DNA from: Pomphorhynchus laevis
Taxonomy: Eukaryota > Acanthocephala > Palaeacanthocephala > Echinorhynchida > Pomphorhynchidae
Length of the DNA: 64,000 nt
Direction of reading: 5' to 3'
Assembly: GCA_012934845.2 (NCBI GenBank)
Contig: WNNJ02000677.1
Location: 34,599-98,598 of the forward strand
A program made the translations under genes and the position numbers. The notes below the pieces were generated by a model. That model had not been told where the DNA came from. It saw only the letters and a program-made list of their open reading frames with translations, and did not search any database. The stretch's first letter is position 1; the number at the start of each line of letters is the position of its first letter. Below, piece by piece: positions 49,158 to 58,726 of the stretch.

Positions 49158-49760
49158 TTATATATAGTGCTGCCTTGAAATGGCCACAACAAATTCATTT
49201 ACAAGTCCGGTAACATGCTTAAAATATAATGTCCGCGGACACAATAATTGCAAGAGCAAAGGACTAGTATATATGAACACGTGCAATGAATGTTCAAAGA
49301 TATATATAGGACAGACAGGAGGACAAATGAATGTACGAGCTTTGACTCGTAGATCCGACATAAAGTATAAACGAGCGAAGAATGACGGGGCAGCCAAACA
49401 CTGCATAGAAAATGAAAACCATAAGATGGAAACGATAATTATTGAGGCAAATGTTCCTGACACGGCTAAGCGTAAACAAAGGGAAATGCTTTGGATCGGA
49501 CAGCTCATGGCAGACCAAAAATTAAATGAGGAGCATATATCACTTGCCGTGAATATATGAGTTCCGAAATTGGGTTATTTATATTTCTCTCTGTTAGTTG
49601 CATTGAACAATTTGATTTTCATTACTATTTTTTGTGCTGATTAGAACTGTAAATTTTTTGTAGATGTACTGAAGAGGACAGTTTGCTCGAAAGCTTTACA
49701 AGAAATTGCTCTTGGTCTTCATTTCCTGATTTATTAATCTACTTACGGCAATTATTACTC
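49158..49760 (+). mobile_element. Penelope-like element GIY-YIG domain and tail
   Basis: 49180-49560 encodes GLVYMNTCNECSKIYIGQTG, QMNVRALTRRSDIKYKRAKN and LWIGQLMADQKLNEEHI, an open GIY-YIG endonuclease frame of 126 residues with the family's Y..IYIGQTG, Arg and Glu positions. The RT part is missing. It is followed by a tail with CTGAAGA and CTCGAAA (49669-49692) and then by the 380-bp unit family, in the same arrangement as the copy at 485-2490. Confidence 0.88.
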
Positions 49761-49769
49761 ATGTATCAT

Positions 49770-50505
49770 TCAATGGATGATCCGGGACAGTGTCAGTTTC
49801 CCACAAATCAAATGGATATATATACTAAATTGTGTTGCTTGATTGACTGGACTTCGATTCACGACTTTCAGTCACCATGTCACTTCTAGACGACCAATGA
49901 GTAACCTGCAACACTCATCAGTAGAATGAAGTACTCACTGGCCTTCATCAGTAGAATGAAGGCCAGTGAGTACTTCATTCTACTAATGAGTGTTGCCGGA
50001 TACTCATTGGTCGTCTAGAAGTGACATGGTGATTGAAAGTCGTGAATCTAAGTCCAGTCTATCAAGCAACACCATTTAGTATAAATGCCGTATTTCGTAA
50101 GAAATCCTGGACCTTTGTCTACTCAGCACATCCGTGCACTACTATTATACCTGCCGTATCCATTAAGGATCCAACGAGTGCAGCGACAATTCAGCAACAA
50201 CCTCTGCCTAGTGTTTAAGGATGGTCCGCACAGCAATTCGATCTGGTTAAGAGCGTAAGCCTCAGACAATTAAGCAAAGTATCGGAAACGCCTTTATTCA
50301 CAATGTCACACAGGCAACCGAAACGGCCAATGAGCACTTCATTCTACTGATGAGTGTTGCCGGGTACTCATTGGTCGTCTAGAAGTGACATGGTGACTGA
50401 AAGTCGTGAATCGAAGTCCAGCAACACCATTTAGTATAAATGCCGTATTTCGTAAGAAATCCTGGACCGTTGTCTACTCAGCACATTCGTGCACCACTAT
50501 TATAT
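49770..50505. repeat. Facing partial and full units of the 380-bp repeat
   Basis: 49770-49940 is a minus-oriented unit and 49953-50505 holds one full and one partial plus-oriented unit (unit start TGGTCGTCTAGAAGTGACAT at about 50008 and 50371, spacing 363). The turn-around at 49945 is GGCCTTCATCAGTAGAATGA and its complement. Short frames in the units (for example 50033-50218) are repeat-derived. Confidence 0.9.
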
Positions 50506-50800
50506 ATATTGTTGTTACACCTGTCTTGGGACACCAAATGGTGTACTCATAAATAAATCACTATGTTTTCCTCATGAAGAAGCATAAATACCAGGCAGCA
50601 TCCTATATATCCTCATCAGACCAAAAAATAGAAGCGAATTATTCTCGCAATATTCGAAGTCGCTACGTATGTCCAGTCATCATATGTGTGACGACAAACT
50701 TCCACAACGGCAGACGCGTTTCGCTCTAACGGAGCTCATCAGTACCGTGACTTCAATAATCATCCATAGGCACCTTAACACACGCTTAAACAGTGTTTAA
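50505..50800 (-). mobile_element. Short hammerhead-bearing element (type A), copy 1
   Basis: Shares with 53880-54150 a stretch from ATCACTATGTTTTCCTCATG to TTAACACACGCTTAAACAGT. It is about 250 bases, without a reading frame, and holds the complete hammerhead motif at 50707-50748. It interrupts the 380-bp array and resembles a retrozyme-like non-autonomous element. Confidence 0.75.
50707..50748 (-). ncRNA. Hammerhead ribozyme, complete core
   Basis: Reading the minus strand: ACGGTA, CTGATGAG, CTC-CGTTA-GAG, CGAAAC, GC, GTC, TGCCGT. All invariant core bases are present. ACGGTA and TGCCGT form a six-pair stem I (one G-U). GCTC and GAGC form stem II. Stem III is reduced to one or two pairs, the minimal form reported for Penelope-like elements, which often act as dimers. 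Cleavage would follow GTC, whose complement is at 50713-50715. Confidence 0.9.
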
Positions 50801-50990
50801 AGCTCGAAAAACAAAACTACTCTTAATCTGAATCATCAGAGGGAATTTAGCATAAGCTCTGTGCATATCAGTGCGTGTTGCAGTTTAACCATGCACTAGG
50901 CACTAAATTCCTTTTAATATGAATGCTGTTTAACAGGAACACTTTATAGTGTACAAATATATAAAATGTCATGAAAATTGCATGACATTT
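50801..50990. other. Spacer between short hammerhead elements
   Basis: No gene. Contains ATCATCAGAGGGAATTTAG and similar short motifs; origin unclear. Confidence 0.4.
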
Positions 50991-50994
50991 TTAG

Positions 50995-51210
50995 CATGAA
51001 ATAAAATTTCATGCTCAATCAATGCAAGACGGCATACCGTTTCGGCTTTGAGAAGCCTCATAGTTGAAACACATACAATGAATACACATGAAAAACATAC
51101 TATATATAGATTAAAGCAGAAAGAATTCACTATATGCTAATTGAATGACGTAGCTTTCGAATTCAATACAATGCAGTGAATTCTTTTTAGTGTAATAGAC
51201 ATCAGCCGGA
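50995..51210 (-). mobile_element. Short hammerhead-bearing element (type B), copy 2
   Basis: Minus-strand homologue of 2740-2965, sharing CGAAAGCTACGTCAT and TTCTTTCTGCTTTAATC. It faces the third copy at 51290-51475 across a short spacer. Confidence 0.72.
51022..51066 (-). ncRNA. Hammerhead motif with one core base missing
   Basis: The minus strand gives CTATGAG (one base short of CTGATGAG), GGCTTCTCAAAGCC as helix II, GAAAC, GGTATGCC as helix III, GTC and TTGCAT. Helices II and III are intact; the missing core base should abolish cleavage. Confidence 0.72.
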
Positions 51211-51289
51211 TCATTAATTGATCAATAAAATAAACAAGAAAGGAAGCACCGCCGCCTGGGATCTTCATAAGATCAATAAATAAATTAGA

Positions 51290-51475
51290 GATGTGATTCA
51301 ACCAGGACTGTCTATTACACCTATCTGCCTCTTTCTGTATATAGGGAATTTCATTTTTTTGTTTTAATCTATATATAGTATTTTTTTCATGTGTGTGCTG
51401 ATGAGGTTTTTTAAAGCCGCAACGGTATGCCGCCTTGCAGTGATGAAGCATAAAATTCTCTATATATAGAAAGAC
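51290..51475 (+). mobile_element. Short hammerhead-bearing element (type B), copy 3
   Basis: Plus-strand homologue of 2820-2965 with TATATATAG-flanked core. Its hammerhead (51393-51441) has CTGATGAG, but GCAAC in place of GAAAC and GCC in place of GTC. Confidence 0.68.
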
Positions 51476-53869
51476 GACCACTTCAGCATCGAAATGATGA
51501 GAACCCGGCAACACTCATCAGTAGAATGAGGTACACACTGGTCGTTTCGGTGGCCTGTGTGACATTGTGAATAAAGGCGTTTCCGACACTTTGCTTAATT
51601 GACTGAGGCTTACGCTCTTAACCAGATCAAATTGCTGTGCGAACCATCCTTAAACACTAAGCAGAGGTTCTTGCTGAATTGTCGTTGCACTCGTTGGATC
51701 CGTAATGGATACGGCATGTATAATAGTACTGCACTGATGTGCTGAGTAAACAACGGTCCAGGATTTCTTACGAAATATGGTATTTATACTAAATGGTGTT
51801 GCTCGATTGACTGGACTTAGATTCACGACTTTCAATCACAATGTCACTTCTAGACGACCACTTCAGCATCGAAATGATGAGTACCCGGCAACACTCATCA
51901 GTAGAATGAGGTACACACTGGTCGTTTCGGGTGCCTATGTGACATTGTGAATAAAGGCGTTTCCGACACTTTGCTTAATTGACTGAGGCTTACGCTCTTA
52001 ACCAGATCGAATTGCTGTGCGGACCATCCTTAAACACTAAGCAGAGGTTGTTGCTGAATTGTCGTTGCACTCGTTGGATCCTAAATGGATACGGCAGGTA
52101 TAATAGTAGTGCACGGATGTGCTGAGTAGACAACGGTACAGGATTTCTTACGAAATACGGCATTTATACTAAATTGTGTTGCTTGATAGACTGGACTTAG
52201 ATTCACGACTTTCAATCACCATGTCACTTCTAGACGACCACTTCAGCATCGAAATGATGAGTTCCCGGCAACACTCATCAGTAGAATGAGGTACACACTG
52301 GTCGTTTCGGTTGCCTGTGTGACATTGTGAATAAAGGCGTTTCCGACACTTTGCTTAATTGTCTGAGGCTTACGCTCTTAACCAGATCGAATTGATGTGC
52401 GGACCATCCTTAAACACTAGGCAGAGGTTGTTGCTAAATTGTCGCTGCACTCGTTGGATCCTAAATGGATACGGCAGGTATAATAGTAGTGCACGGATGT
52501 GCTGAGTAGACAACGGTCCAGGATTTCTTACGAAATACGGCATTTATACTAAATTGTGTTGCTTGATAGACTGGACTTAGATTCACGACTTTCAATCACA
52601 ATGTCACTTCTAGACGACCACTTCAGCATCGAAATGATGAGTACCCGGCAACACTCATCAGTAGAATGAGGTACACACTGGTCGTTTCGGTGCCTATGTG
52701 ACATTGTGAATAAAGGCGTTTCCGACACTTTGCTTAATTGACTGAGGCTTACGCTCTTAACCAGATCGAATTGCTGTGCGGACCATCCTTAAACACTAAG
52801 CAGAGGTTGTTGCTGAATTGTCGTTGCACTCGTTGGATCCTTAATAGATACGGCATGTATTATAGTAGTGCACAGATGTGCTGAGTAAACAACGGTTTAG
52901 TATTTCTTACGAAATACGTCATTTATACTAAATGGTGTTGCTTGATAGACTGGACTTCGATTCACGACTTTCAATCACCATGTCACTTCTAGACGACCAC
53001 TTCAGCATCGAAATGATGAGTACCCGGCAACACTCATCAGTATAATGAGGTACACACTGGTCGTTTCGGTTGCCTATGTGAGATTGTGAATAAAGGCGTT
53101 TCCGACACTTTGCTTAATTGACTGAGGCTTACGCTCTTTAGCAGATCGAATTGCTGTTCGGACCATCGTTAAACACACGACAGAGGTTGTTGCTGAATTG
53201 TCGTTGCACTCGTTGGATCCTTAATGGATACGGCATGTATAATATTAGTGCACAGATGTGCTGAGTAAACAACGGTTTAGGATTTCTTACGAAATACGTC
53301 ATTCATACTAAATGGTGTTGCTTGATGGACTGGACTTAGATTCACGACTTTCAATCACCATGTCACTTCTAGACGACCACTTAGCATCGAAATGATGAGT
53401 ACCCGGCAACACTCATCAGTAGAATGAAGTGCTCATTGGCCGTTTCGGTTGCCTGTGTGACATTGTGAATAAAGGCGTTTCCGACACTTTGCTTAATTGA
53501 CTGAGGCTTACGCTCTTTTCCAGATCGAATTGCTGTGCGGACCATCCTTAAACACTAGGCAGAGGTTGCTGCTGAATTGTCGTTGCACTCGTTGGATCCT
53601 TAATGGATACGGCATGTATAATAGTAGTGCACAGATGTGCTGAGTAAACAACGGTTTAGGATTTCTTACGAAATACGTCATTTATACTAAATGGTGTTGC
53701 TTGATAGACTGGACTTCGATTCACGACTTTCAATCACCATGTCACTTCTAGACGACCACTTCAGCATCGAAATGATGAGTACCCGGCAACACTCATCAGT
53801 AGAATGAGGTACACACTAATCGTTTCGGTTGCCTGTGTGACATTGTGAATAAAGGCGTTTCCGACACTT

Positions 53870-53873
<4 letters not shown>
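51472..53873 (-). repeat. Tandem array of about 380-bp units, six full and one partial
   Basis: The marker TAGACGACCA recurs at 51471, 51851, 52231, 52611, 52990, 53370 and 53749, so the period is 379-380 bases. Units are nearly identical. Each minus-strand unit holds GGCAAC, CGAAAC, GACCA, TTCTA, CTGATGAG, GTTGCC, TGGTC, GTC and TAGAA in that order, all parts of a hammerhead. The unit is related to the tail of GIY-YIG PLEs in this window (485-2490, 49158-49760). It ends in a TA microsatellite. Confidence 0.93.

Positions 53874-53902
<29 letters not shown>
53873..53902. repeat. TA microsatellite
   Basis: About 15 TA units between the 380-bp array and the type A element. Confidence 0.95.
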
Positions 53903-53906
<4 letters not shown>

Positions 53907-54150
53907 TATGTTTTCCTCATGAAGAGGCATAAACACCAGGCAGCATTCTATATATCCTCATCAGACTAAGAAATAGAACCGAATTATTCTTGCATTATTC
54001 AAAGTCGCTACGTATGCCCAGTCATCCTATATGTGACGACAAACTTCACAACGGTATACGCGTTTCGCTCTAACGGAGCTCATCAGTACCGTGACTTCTA
54101 TAATCATCTATAGGCACCTTAACACACGCTTAAACAGTGTATATATAATC
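53880..54150 (-). mobile_element. Short hammerhead-bearing element (type A), copy 2
   Basis: Close copy of 50540-50800, lying between two TA tracts. Contains the ribozyme at 54051-54092. Confidence 0.75.
54051..54092 (-). ncRNA. Hammerhead ribozyme, complete core, second copy
   Basis: Minus strand: ACGGTA, CTGATGAG, CTC-CGTTA-GAG, CGAAAC, GC, GTA, TACCGT. The cleavage triplet is GTA rather than GTC, which hammerheads tolerate. The matching change in the 3' arm makes stem I fully Watson-Crick, a hint of selection or a second source copy rather than random decay. Confidence 0.9.
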
Positions 54151-54212
54151 ATAAGAGTTTCGTTTGAATCAGTATTGCTCGAGATTGCGAATAGCAATTC
54201 TTTCCGTATCTT

Positions 54213-54273
54213 TAAGTAAGTGTTCGAATCGAGCATATTCTTCAGTCTGCAAAATATGCTCGATTCGAACACT

Positions 54274-54277
<4 letters not shown>
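54213..54277. repeat. Inverted repeat
   Basis: AGTAAGTGTTCGAATCGAGC and its complement GCTCGATTCGAACACTTACT around a spacer of about 20 bases; it abuts the long TA tract. Confidence 0.9.

Positions 54278-54340
<63 letters not shown>
54277..54340. repeat. TA microsatellite
   Basis: About 31 TA units. Open frames across it (Tyr-Ile repeats) are not genes. Confidence 0.95.
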
Positions 54341-54344
<4 letters not shown>

Positions 54345-54525
54345 CTAACCGAGCCAAATCAAAAACAAAATGACAAAATGTATATTTTTTAAAGCTTTCG
54401 GCGTGAGCCTTCTTCAGTAATTTACTAATCTAGATTAGTAAATTACTGAAGAAGGCTCACGCCGAAAGCTTTAAAAAATATACATTTTGTCATTTTGTTT
54501 TTGATTTGGCTCGGTTAGTTAATAT
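54338..54525. repeat. Perfect 188-bp palindrome of a PLE tail
   Basis: Two identical inverted arms meet without a spacer at AATCT/AGATT (54431/54432). Each arm holds CTGAAGAAGGCTCACGCC and GAAAGC, the PLE tail signature, at 54446-54467 (plus) and 54396-54417 (minus). No mismatch in 94 positions. Confidence 0.95.
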
Positions 54526-54599
54526 CTACATTTATATATGGAAAGAATTGATTTTATCAATCCTGAGTCACACCGATTAGAATATGCCGTAACATATAT

Positions 54600-54880
54600 A
54601 TATGACCTTACTGCTATGTTGAGTCGAGAAATAAGGGTCGAAACATGGTAGCATAGCAGTTCCTCCTGATCACCACTTATCCTTTTTCTGGAATATTGTA
54701 TATTATTTATTAATTAATTCACTAAAAATCATTTTTATTTTAAATTTTTACGTTATATAAATATAAATAATAAAAAGATATTTTAAATTTTTATTATTTA
54801 TAATTCTTAATTATATACTTTATTTTTAATTTATATATTGAATAAAATCGAAGGCTCTGTTAACGGATCTGATTCTTTTT
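54600..54880 (+). mobile_element. Group-2 PLE tail fragment
   Basis: Reads CTGCTATGTTGAGTCGAG, GGGTCGAAACATGGTAGCAT and AGCAGTTCCTCCTGATCA, the group-2 tail, plus orientation. No RT part. Confidence 0.75.
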
Positions 54881-55075
54881 TCTAATAAATTCACAACTAG
54901 AAAAAATATAATAATATTTTTCCAAAATTGATTCTAAAATGAGCAGTAATTTGTTCAATACAACGATTTTTCCCAAAATTTTCATAAAATTAAACATAAT
55001 ATTAAATACATAATTACTAAAAATATAATAAAATTAAAACCAATTTAGTCAAGAAAAAATTTGAATGTTTGAAGA
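54881..55075. other. Probable 3' flank of the MetE-like gene
   Basis: AT-rich; no clear AATAAA on the minus strand was found. Confidence 0.4.
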
Positions 55076-56122
55076 CTAAAAGCGGGCAGTTCCTTGAACT
55101 CTTGCTGTTATTGAATTTAAAGCAAATCGCCTGCTCATTGATTCTGTATCTGCAAATGAAGCAAATCCACAATCATCAGTAGTTCCCAGTTGATTTAATG
55201 GTATATAACGCGCAATTCTCTGTATACGCTGAATTATTTGTTCGGGTGTAGGTTCGGGTACTCCAGGTCTAACATCAACAACACCGATATATAATTTATT
55301 CCATGGGTTCTTATATTTGTGTATAATTTGTAAAATCTCATCTTTATTTTTAAATTTCTCTAAAGGTAAATACAATTTATCAGTGTGCAGTTTGAAGACT
55401 TCTTTGAGCAGCTCACAGTATTCAGCTTCTGTGCACAGCGAGGAGCCTTGATCACACCCAGAACATATGTGTACACCAATATCTAATCTCTGACTCGGTA
55501 CAAATCTATCAAGCAAAACATTGTTAACCGCTATGAATTTTTGCAATAATTCTGCTCGGCTATCTATTCCAATTGACATGGACAATTCAGGAGCATCTAT
55601 TTGTAGATTACTACAATTTTGACCTAAACAACTACGGAGATCAAGCTCTGATTGACCGATCACATCTTCTAGAAATTCATTCGGCGGGTATTCTTCAATT
55701 CCTGATTTGGGATACATTAGAAACATTGATGCTGGTGATATTACAGCTTGTTTTAACGGTTTTGCAGTAAATTTCCTGGCTTGGTACACGTAATCACCTG
55801 CGTACTTATTATATGAAAACGGACCTTTAGTTAGCCTTGGCAGACGTCGTCCGTGACCATCAATATATTGAACCACGGCCCCGTCTGGTTCAACATTTTT
55901 TAGTCCGGCCACAGCATATGTTAAATAGCTTGGCTTGGATTGTTCGCCGTCCGTAAGCAGAGTGGAACCCGTTTTTTCTAGATCTATTATTGCTTGCTGC
56001 ACAGCTGACAACTGCAATTGTCCCATTCCGGCCGGTACCTTTCCAGTAGCCTCACTTGATTTCACAGCCTTTAATAGTTCTTGTGATCTAGGCAAGCTAC
56101 CTAGTAGCTCGGTTGGAATCAT
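55076..56122 (-). CDS. Short MetE-type (cobalamin-independent methionine synthase-like) methyltransferase
   Basis: An unbroken 348-residue protein, one exon. It starts MIPTELLGSLPRSQEL and shows TDGEQSKPSYLTYAVAGL (56-73), QYIDGHGRRLPRLTKGPFSY (85-104), KQAVISPASM (124-133), QIDAPELS (174-181), GVHICSGCDQGS (216-227) and LGTTDDCGFASF (312-323). The fold should be the UROD/MetE barrel. His218, Cys220, Glu255 and Cys318 fit the zinc ligands that activate homocysteine thiol. The family of about 340-370 residues is common in bacteria and fungi and lacks the N-terminal half of full MetE; the methyl donor is not certain. ATG has A at -3. No intron, normal GC in AT-rich flanks and no animal counterpart of this type suggest horizontal transfer. 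It could still be contamination, but eukaryotic PLE and LINE remains lie on both sides. Confidence 0.93.
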   Translation of the reverse strand: MIPTELLGSLPRSQELLKAVKSSEATGKVPAGMGQLQLSAVQQAIIDLEKTGSTLLTDGEQSKPSYLTYAVAGLKNVEPDGAVVQYIDGHGRRLPRLTKGPFSYNKYAGDYVYQARKFTAKPLKQAVISPASMFLMYPKSGIEEYPPNEFLEDVIGQSELDLRSCLGQNCSNLQIDAPELSMSIGIDSRAELLQKFIAVNNVLLDRFVPSQRLDIGVHICSGCDQGSSLCTEAEYCELLKEVFKLHTDKLYLPLEKFKNKDEILQIIHKYKNPWNKLYIGVVDVRPGVPEPTPEQIIQRIQRIARYIPLNQLGTTDDCGFASFADTESMSRRFALNSITARVQGTARF

Positions 56123-57000
56123 GTTTTAAATACTTGTTTCAATTGTTTCTAACGTGTAAAAGATTGCAAATGGATTAATGGTTTTCAACGTGTTCTTTTA
56201 ATGTTGATGATGGTGGTGAAGAAAGCGCTGTTATGATCACTAAACGAAACAGTCAGCTAGTATAATCAGTAATAATGTTGATGGTCGCAATAGTCAGAGA
56301 TCAGCGGATAAAGCACAGACGACCTCAGCTAATATAATACGTGAATACCGCTGATACCAGCAATTCAGAGAGAATTAATTTCTCCTATATTCTGCAATAA
56401 TCTAGTTTAAACTCACAATGTAGATTTTTCTTGACAATAATTACACAACGCTTTGATCTATATGCTTAGTAAGATTTACTTCACTGCTAATTCACATTTA
56501 CTCGCTACAAAATGATGACAATATATACTACCACTATATAATTTTTTATTTTTAAGGTAAATTAACGTAGCTGCACATTGACTATTTTTCTTCGACTCAG
56601 CGGAATTGCTTTTCTTCATATATACAAGCGAAGTAGAAAGTGATTCACTTGTAAAAAGCATTTTGATGAGAATTTTCAATGTGTTATATATATAGTCAAA
56701 AAGGAACATCAAAATTTTAAAAAAGTATTCTCGTTTATCCCCGCCTTAAGTGATTCTTAAGGTATACTTTACATTCTTTATGATGTTAGTAGTAATGATG
56801 TTGAATGCATCAAGTTTCAAATCAACAAAAATTAAAATTGCATAATTTCTTAAACGTGCAATTTTTGCAATTAAAATCTGCTGGTATTGAAATGTCGCAA
56901 GTGTTGTGCAAAAATTAATTCTGAAATTACCGTTATCTCGAAATAGCAGTATTAATAAAGCAAACATTTTATTAATAAAATATGTAATTAATTTATTGAT
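56123..57000. other. Upstream region of the MetE-like gene
   Basis: No gene recognised. 56130-56400 has balanced base composition and may hold its promoter and 5' untranslated region; the rest is AT-rich. Confidence 0.45.
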
Positions 57001-57550
57001 AATGTAATTATTAATGTATTTTTCCATGTCCAACACTCTAATGTCCTCCCTTCTGCAACCCCGTCTTGACTACCCCTCAATATCGCTTTCTTCGCACTGC
57101 AACCCGTATCTTTCTTTGAAGCCAGCGTTTTGATTCCATCTCCCATGAATTTATCGACACCTAAAATTGCATGGTGATGAATATTCATCCTTCAGAGCAC
57201 TTCGCTCAGACCGTCAGCTCCTGCTACATATTAATCGTCATATGTCGAATTTTGGCCTGTTTTCCTGTCTCATTTCTATGCCTCTTATTTGGAATTTTCT
57301 TCTCCTTAACCTTCGTCGCCAGCCTAACTTCATTATTTTTAAATCTATGCTTCGTACTTTTCCACTGAATAACCAGGCCCTGCAGCTAAGCTAGCGATGA
57401 AATTCAAACATTTCATGGTTCCAATGTCGAATACGTGGTGTGGACTTGAGTCACATCATTCTTTTTACTTTTTGTTTATTTCAGTAAATTTGTAAGTGGT
57501 ATGTCTGCATGAGCCACATAAGAAAATTAATAAATCTATCTATTATTATG
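57000..57550 (+). mobile_element. 3' end of an L2/CR1-like LINE
   Basis: The + strand reads EYSSFRALRSDRQLLLHI, and the end reads KFVSGMSA before AT-rich simple repeats (ATAAGAAAATTAATAAATC). This resembles the C-terminal region of the LINE at 12.9-17.1 kb and related families. Several frameshifts. Confidence 0.55.
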
Positions 57551-57884
57551 AATATATTTTATTAATTGAATGAATTAATAAAATTGCTCTACACTCTTAT
57601 CGTGTAGAGCAAGCTTCAATGACAATTCTCGTGGAAACGTTTTGGATATTTATAAGAAAATTTGATAGTTCTAGTAAATACTAACATTTCCAACGTCTAA
57701 TAATGTAGCAGATTTAGTTATATTAAATTTATTAACATAGTATTTTATTATTCATAATATACTAAAATTTTAATTATATCTTATCCAATATAAAGTTAAC
57801 CTATATTATTTAAATTATTATAAAATAAATTAAATATATTAAAAATTAGACCTTAAAAAAAGTTTAAGAAATAATATACATAAA
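57551..57884. other. AT-rich spacer
   Basis: Contains a small inverted pair around CTACACTCTTATCGTGTAG (57590-57609). Otherwise nothing. Confidence 0.5.
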
Positions 57885-58090
57885 ATCAATCCAGTTCCAG
57901 ATCAATCCAGTTCCAGATCAATCCAGTTCCAGATCAATCTAGTTCCAGATCAATCCAGTTCCAGATCAATCCAGTTCAGATCAATCCAGTTCCAGATCAA
58001 TCCAGTTCCAGATCAATCCAGTTCCAGATCAATCCAGTTCCAGATCAATCCAGTTCCAGATCAATCCAGTTCCAGATCAACCCAGTTCTG
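57885..58090. repeat. 16-bp minisatellite
   Basis: About 13 copies of ATCAATCCAGTTCCAG, nearly all identical, one with a single deletion and one with a single change. Ends in the GC-rich CTGCTCGCTCCGCTCGCGG. Confidence 0.97.
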
Positions 58091-58726
58091 CTCGCTCCGC
58101 TCGCGGAATTTTTAGAGTTAATAAATTATTGATTAAAACTACTTCCATTTGAGAAAAAATATACATACAACTTAATACAAGCGATCCTGCGTTTCATGTA
58201 GTCATTGTCGAGGGGAATCGGATTGACAATTGTGCTGTATGTCAGTCAATTTTGACTAAGTAACACATGCCGTCTTCGTATACACGGGCCAGTTTCAATG
58301 AGGTGCTCGGGTTCTGGTAAAATACCGTCTACATCTAATCACCCACCCGTCGGCACCGATCTAGGGTCGGTTCATGTAAATCACGCGAATCACGATGTTC
58401 AATCAGAGCATATTAATACCCAATCTGGTTGTTCAGCTGAAGAACTCATGGTCACTCAGGGTATTGATTTAAATGCTACATCACTCGAACTCCTTCGGAA
58501 AGTCTGGATGGTTCCAATTAACGCTGTGAAGCGCATTCCATGGAATTTGTGCCGTCGAGTATCATAGTTATTCTCAGCCCTTATCCTTAAGGCCACATGT
58601 TCGCAGTCCATACATGATTGGGTCCGTCTCTTATGTTTCCCGAAACTGTGCTTACAAACTATGACAGTTCGCGGTCAATCTGAAAATAATGTCCGTTCGC
58701 GGATGACTATATGCATGGGGTGGTTT
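58091..58726. other. Region with a small unidentified ORF
   Basis: 58298-58567 (+) is an open frame of 89 codons reading PPVGTDLGSVHVNHANHD and AEELMVTQGIDLNATSLELL. Base composition is balanced. I do not recognise it; it may be an exon, an element relic or chance. Confidence 0.3.

Noticed and set aside
50033-50218. Open frames repeated at 50033-50218 (+) and 51650-51835 (-)
   Set aside because: They are the same 380-bp unit in two orientations, and neighbouring units have different stops. No sign of selection for protein.
50611-50660. Another CTGATGAG with GAAAAC (minus strand) as a fourth hammerhead
   Set aside because: The boxes are about 50 bases apart without a convincing stem II, and there is no NUH triplet with stem I pairing.
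51137-51514. 125-codon minus-strand open frame
   Set aside because: It runs across two facing ribozyme-element copies and the start of the array, so it is a chance frame.
49773-53873. 380-bp array as a CRISPR-like or centromeric satellite
   Set aside because: No short-repeat and spacer pattern. Units are continuous and relate to PLE tails; the host is eukaryotic.
54164-54373. Open frames with long Tyr-Ile runs on both strands
   Set aside because: They are translations of the TA microsatellite.
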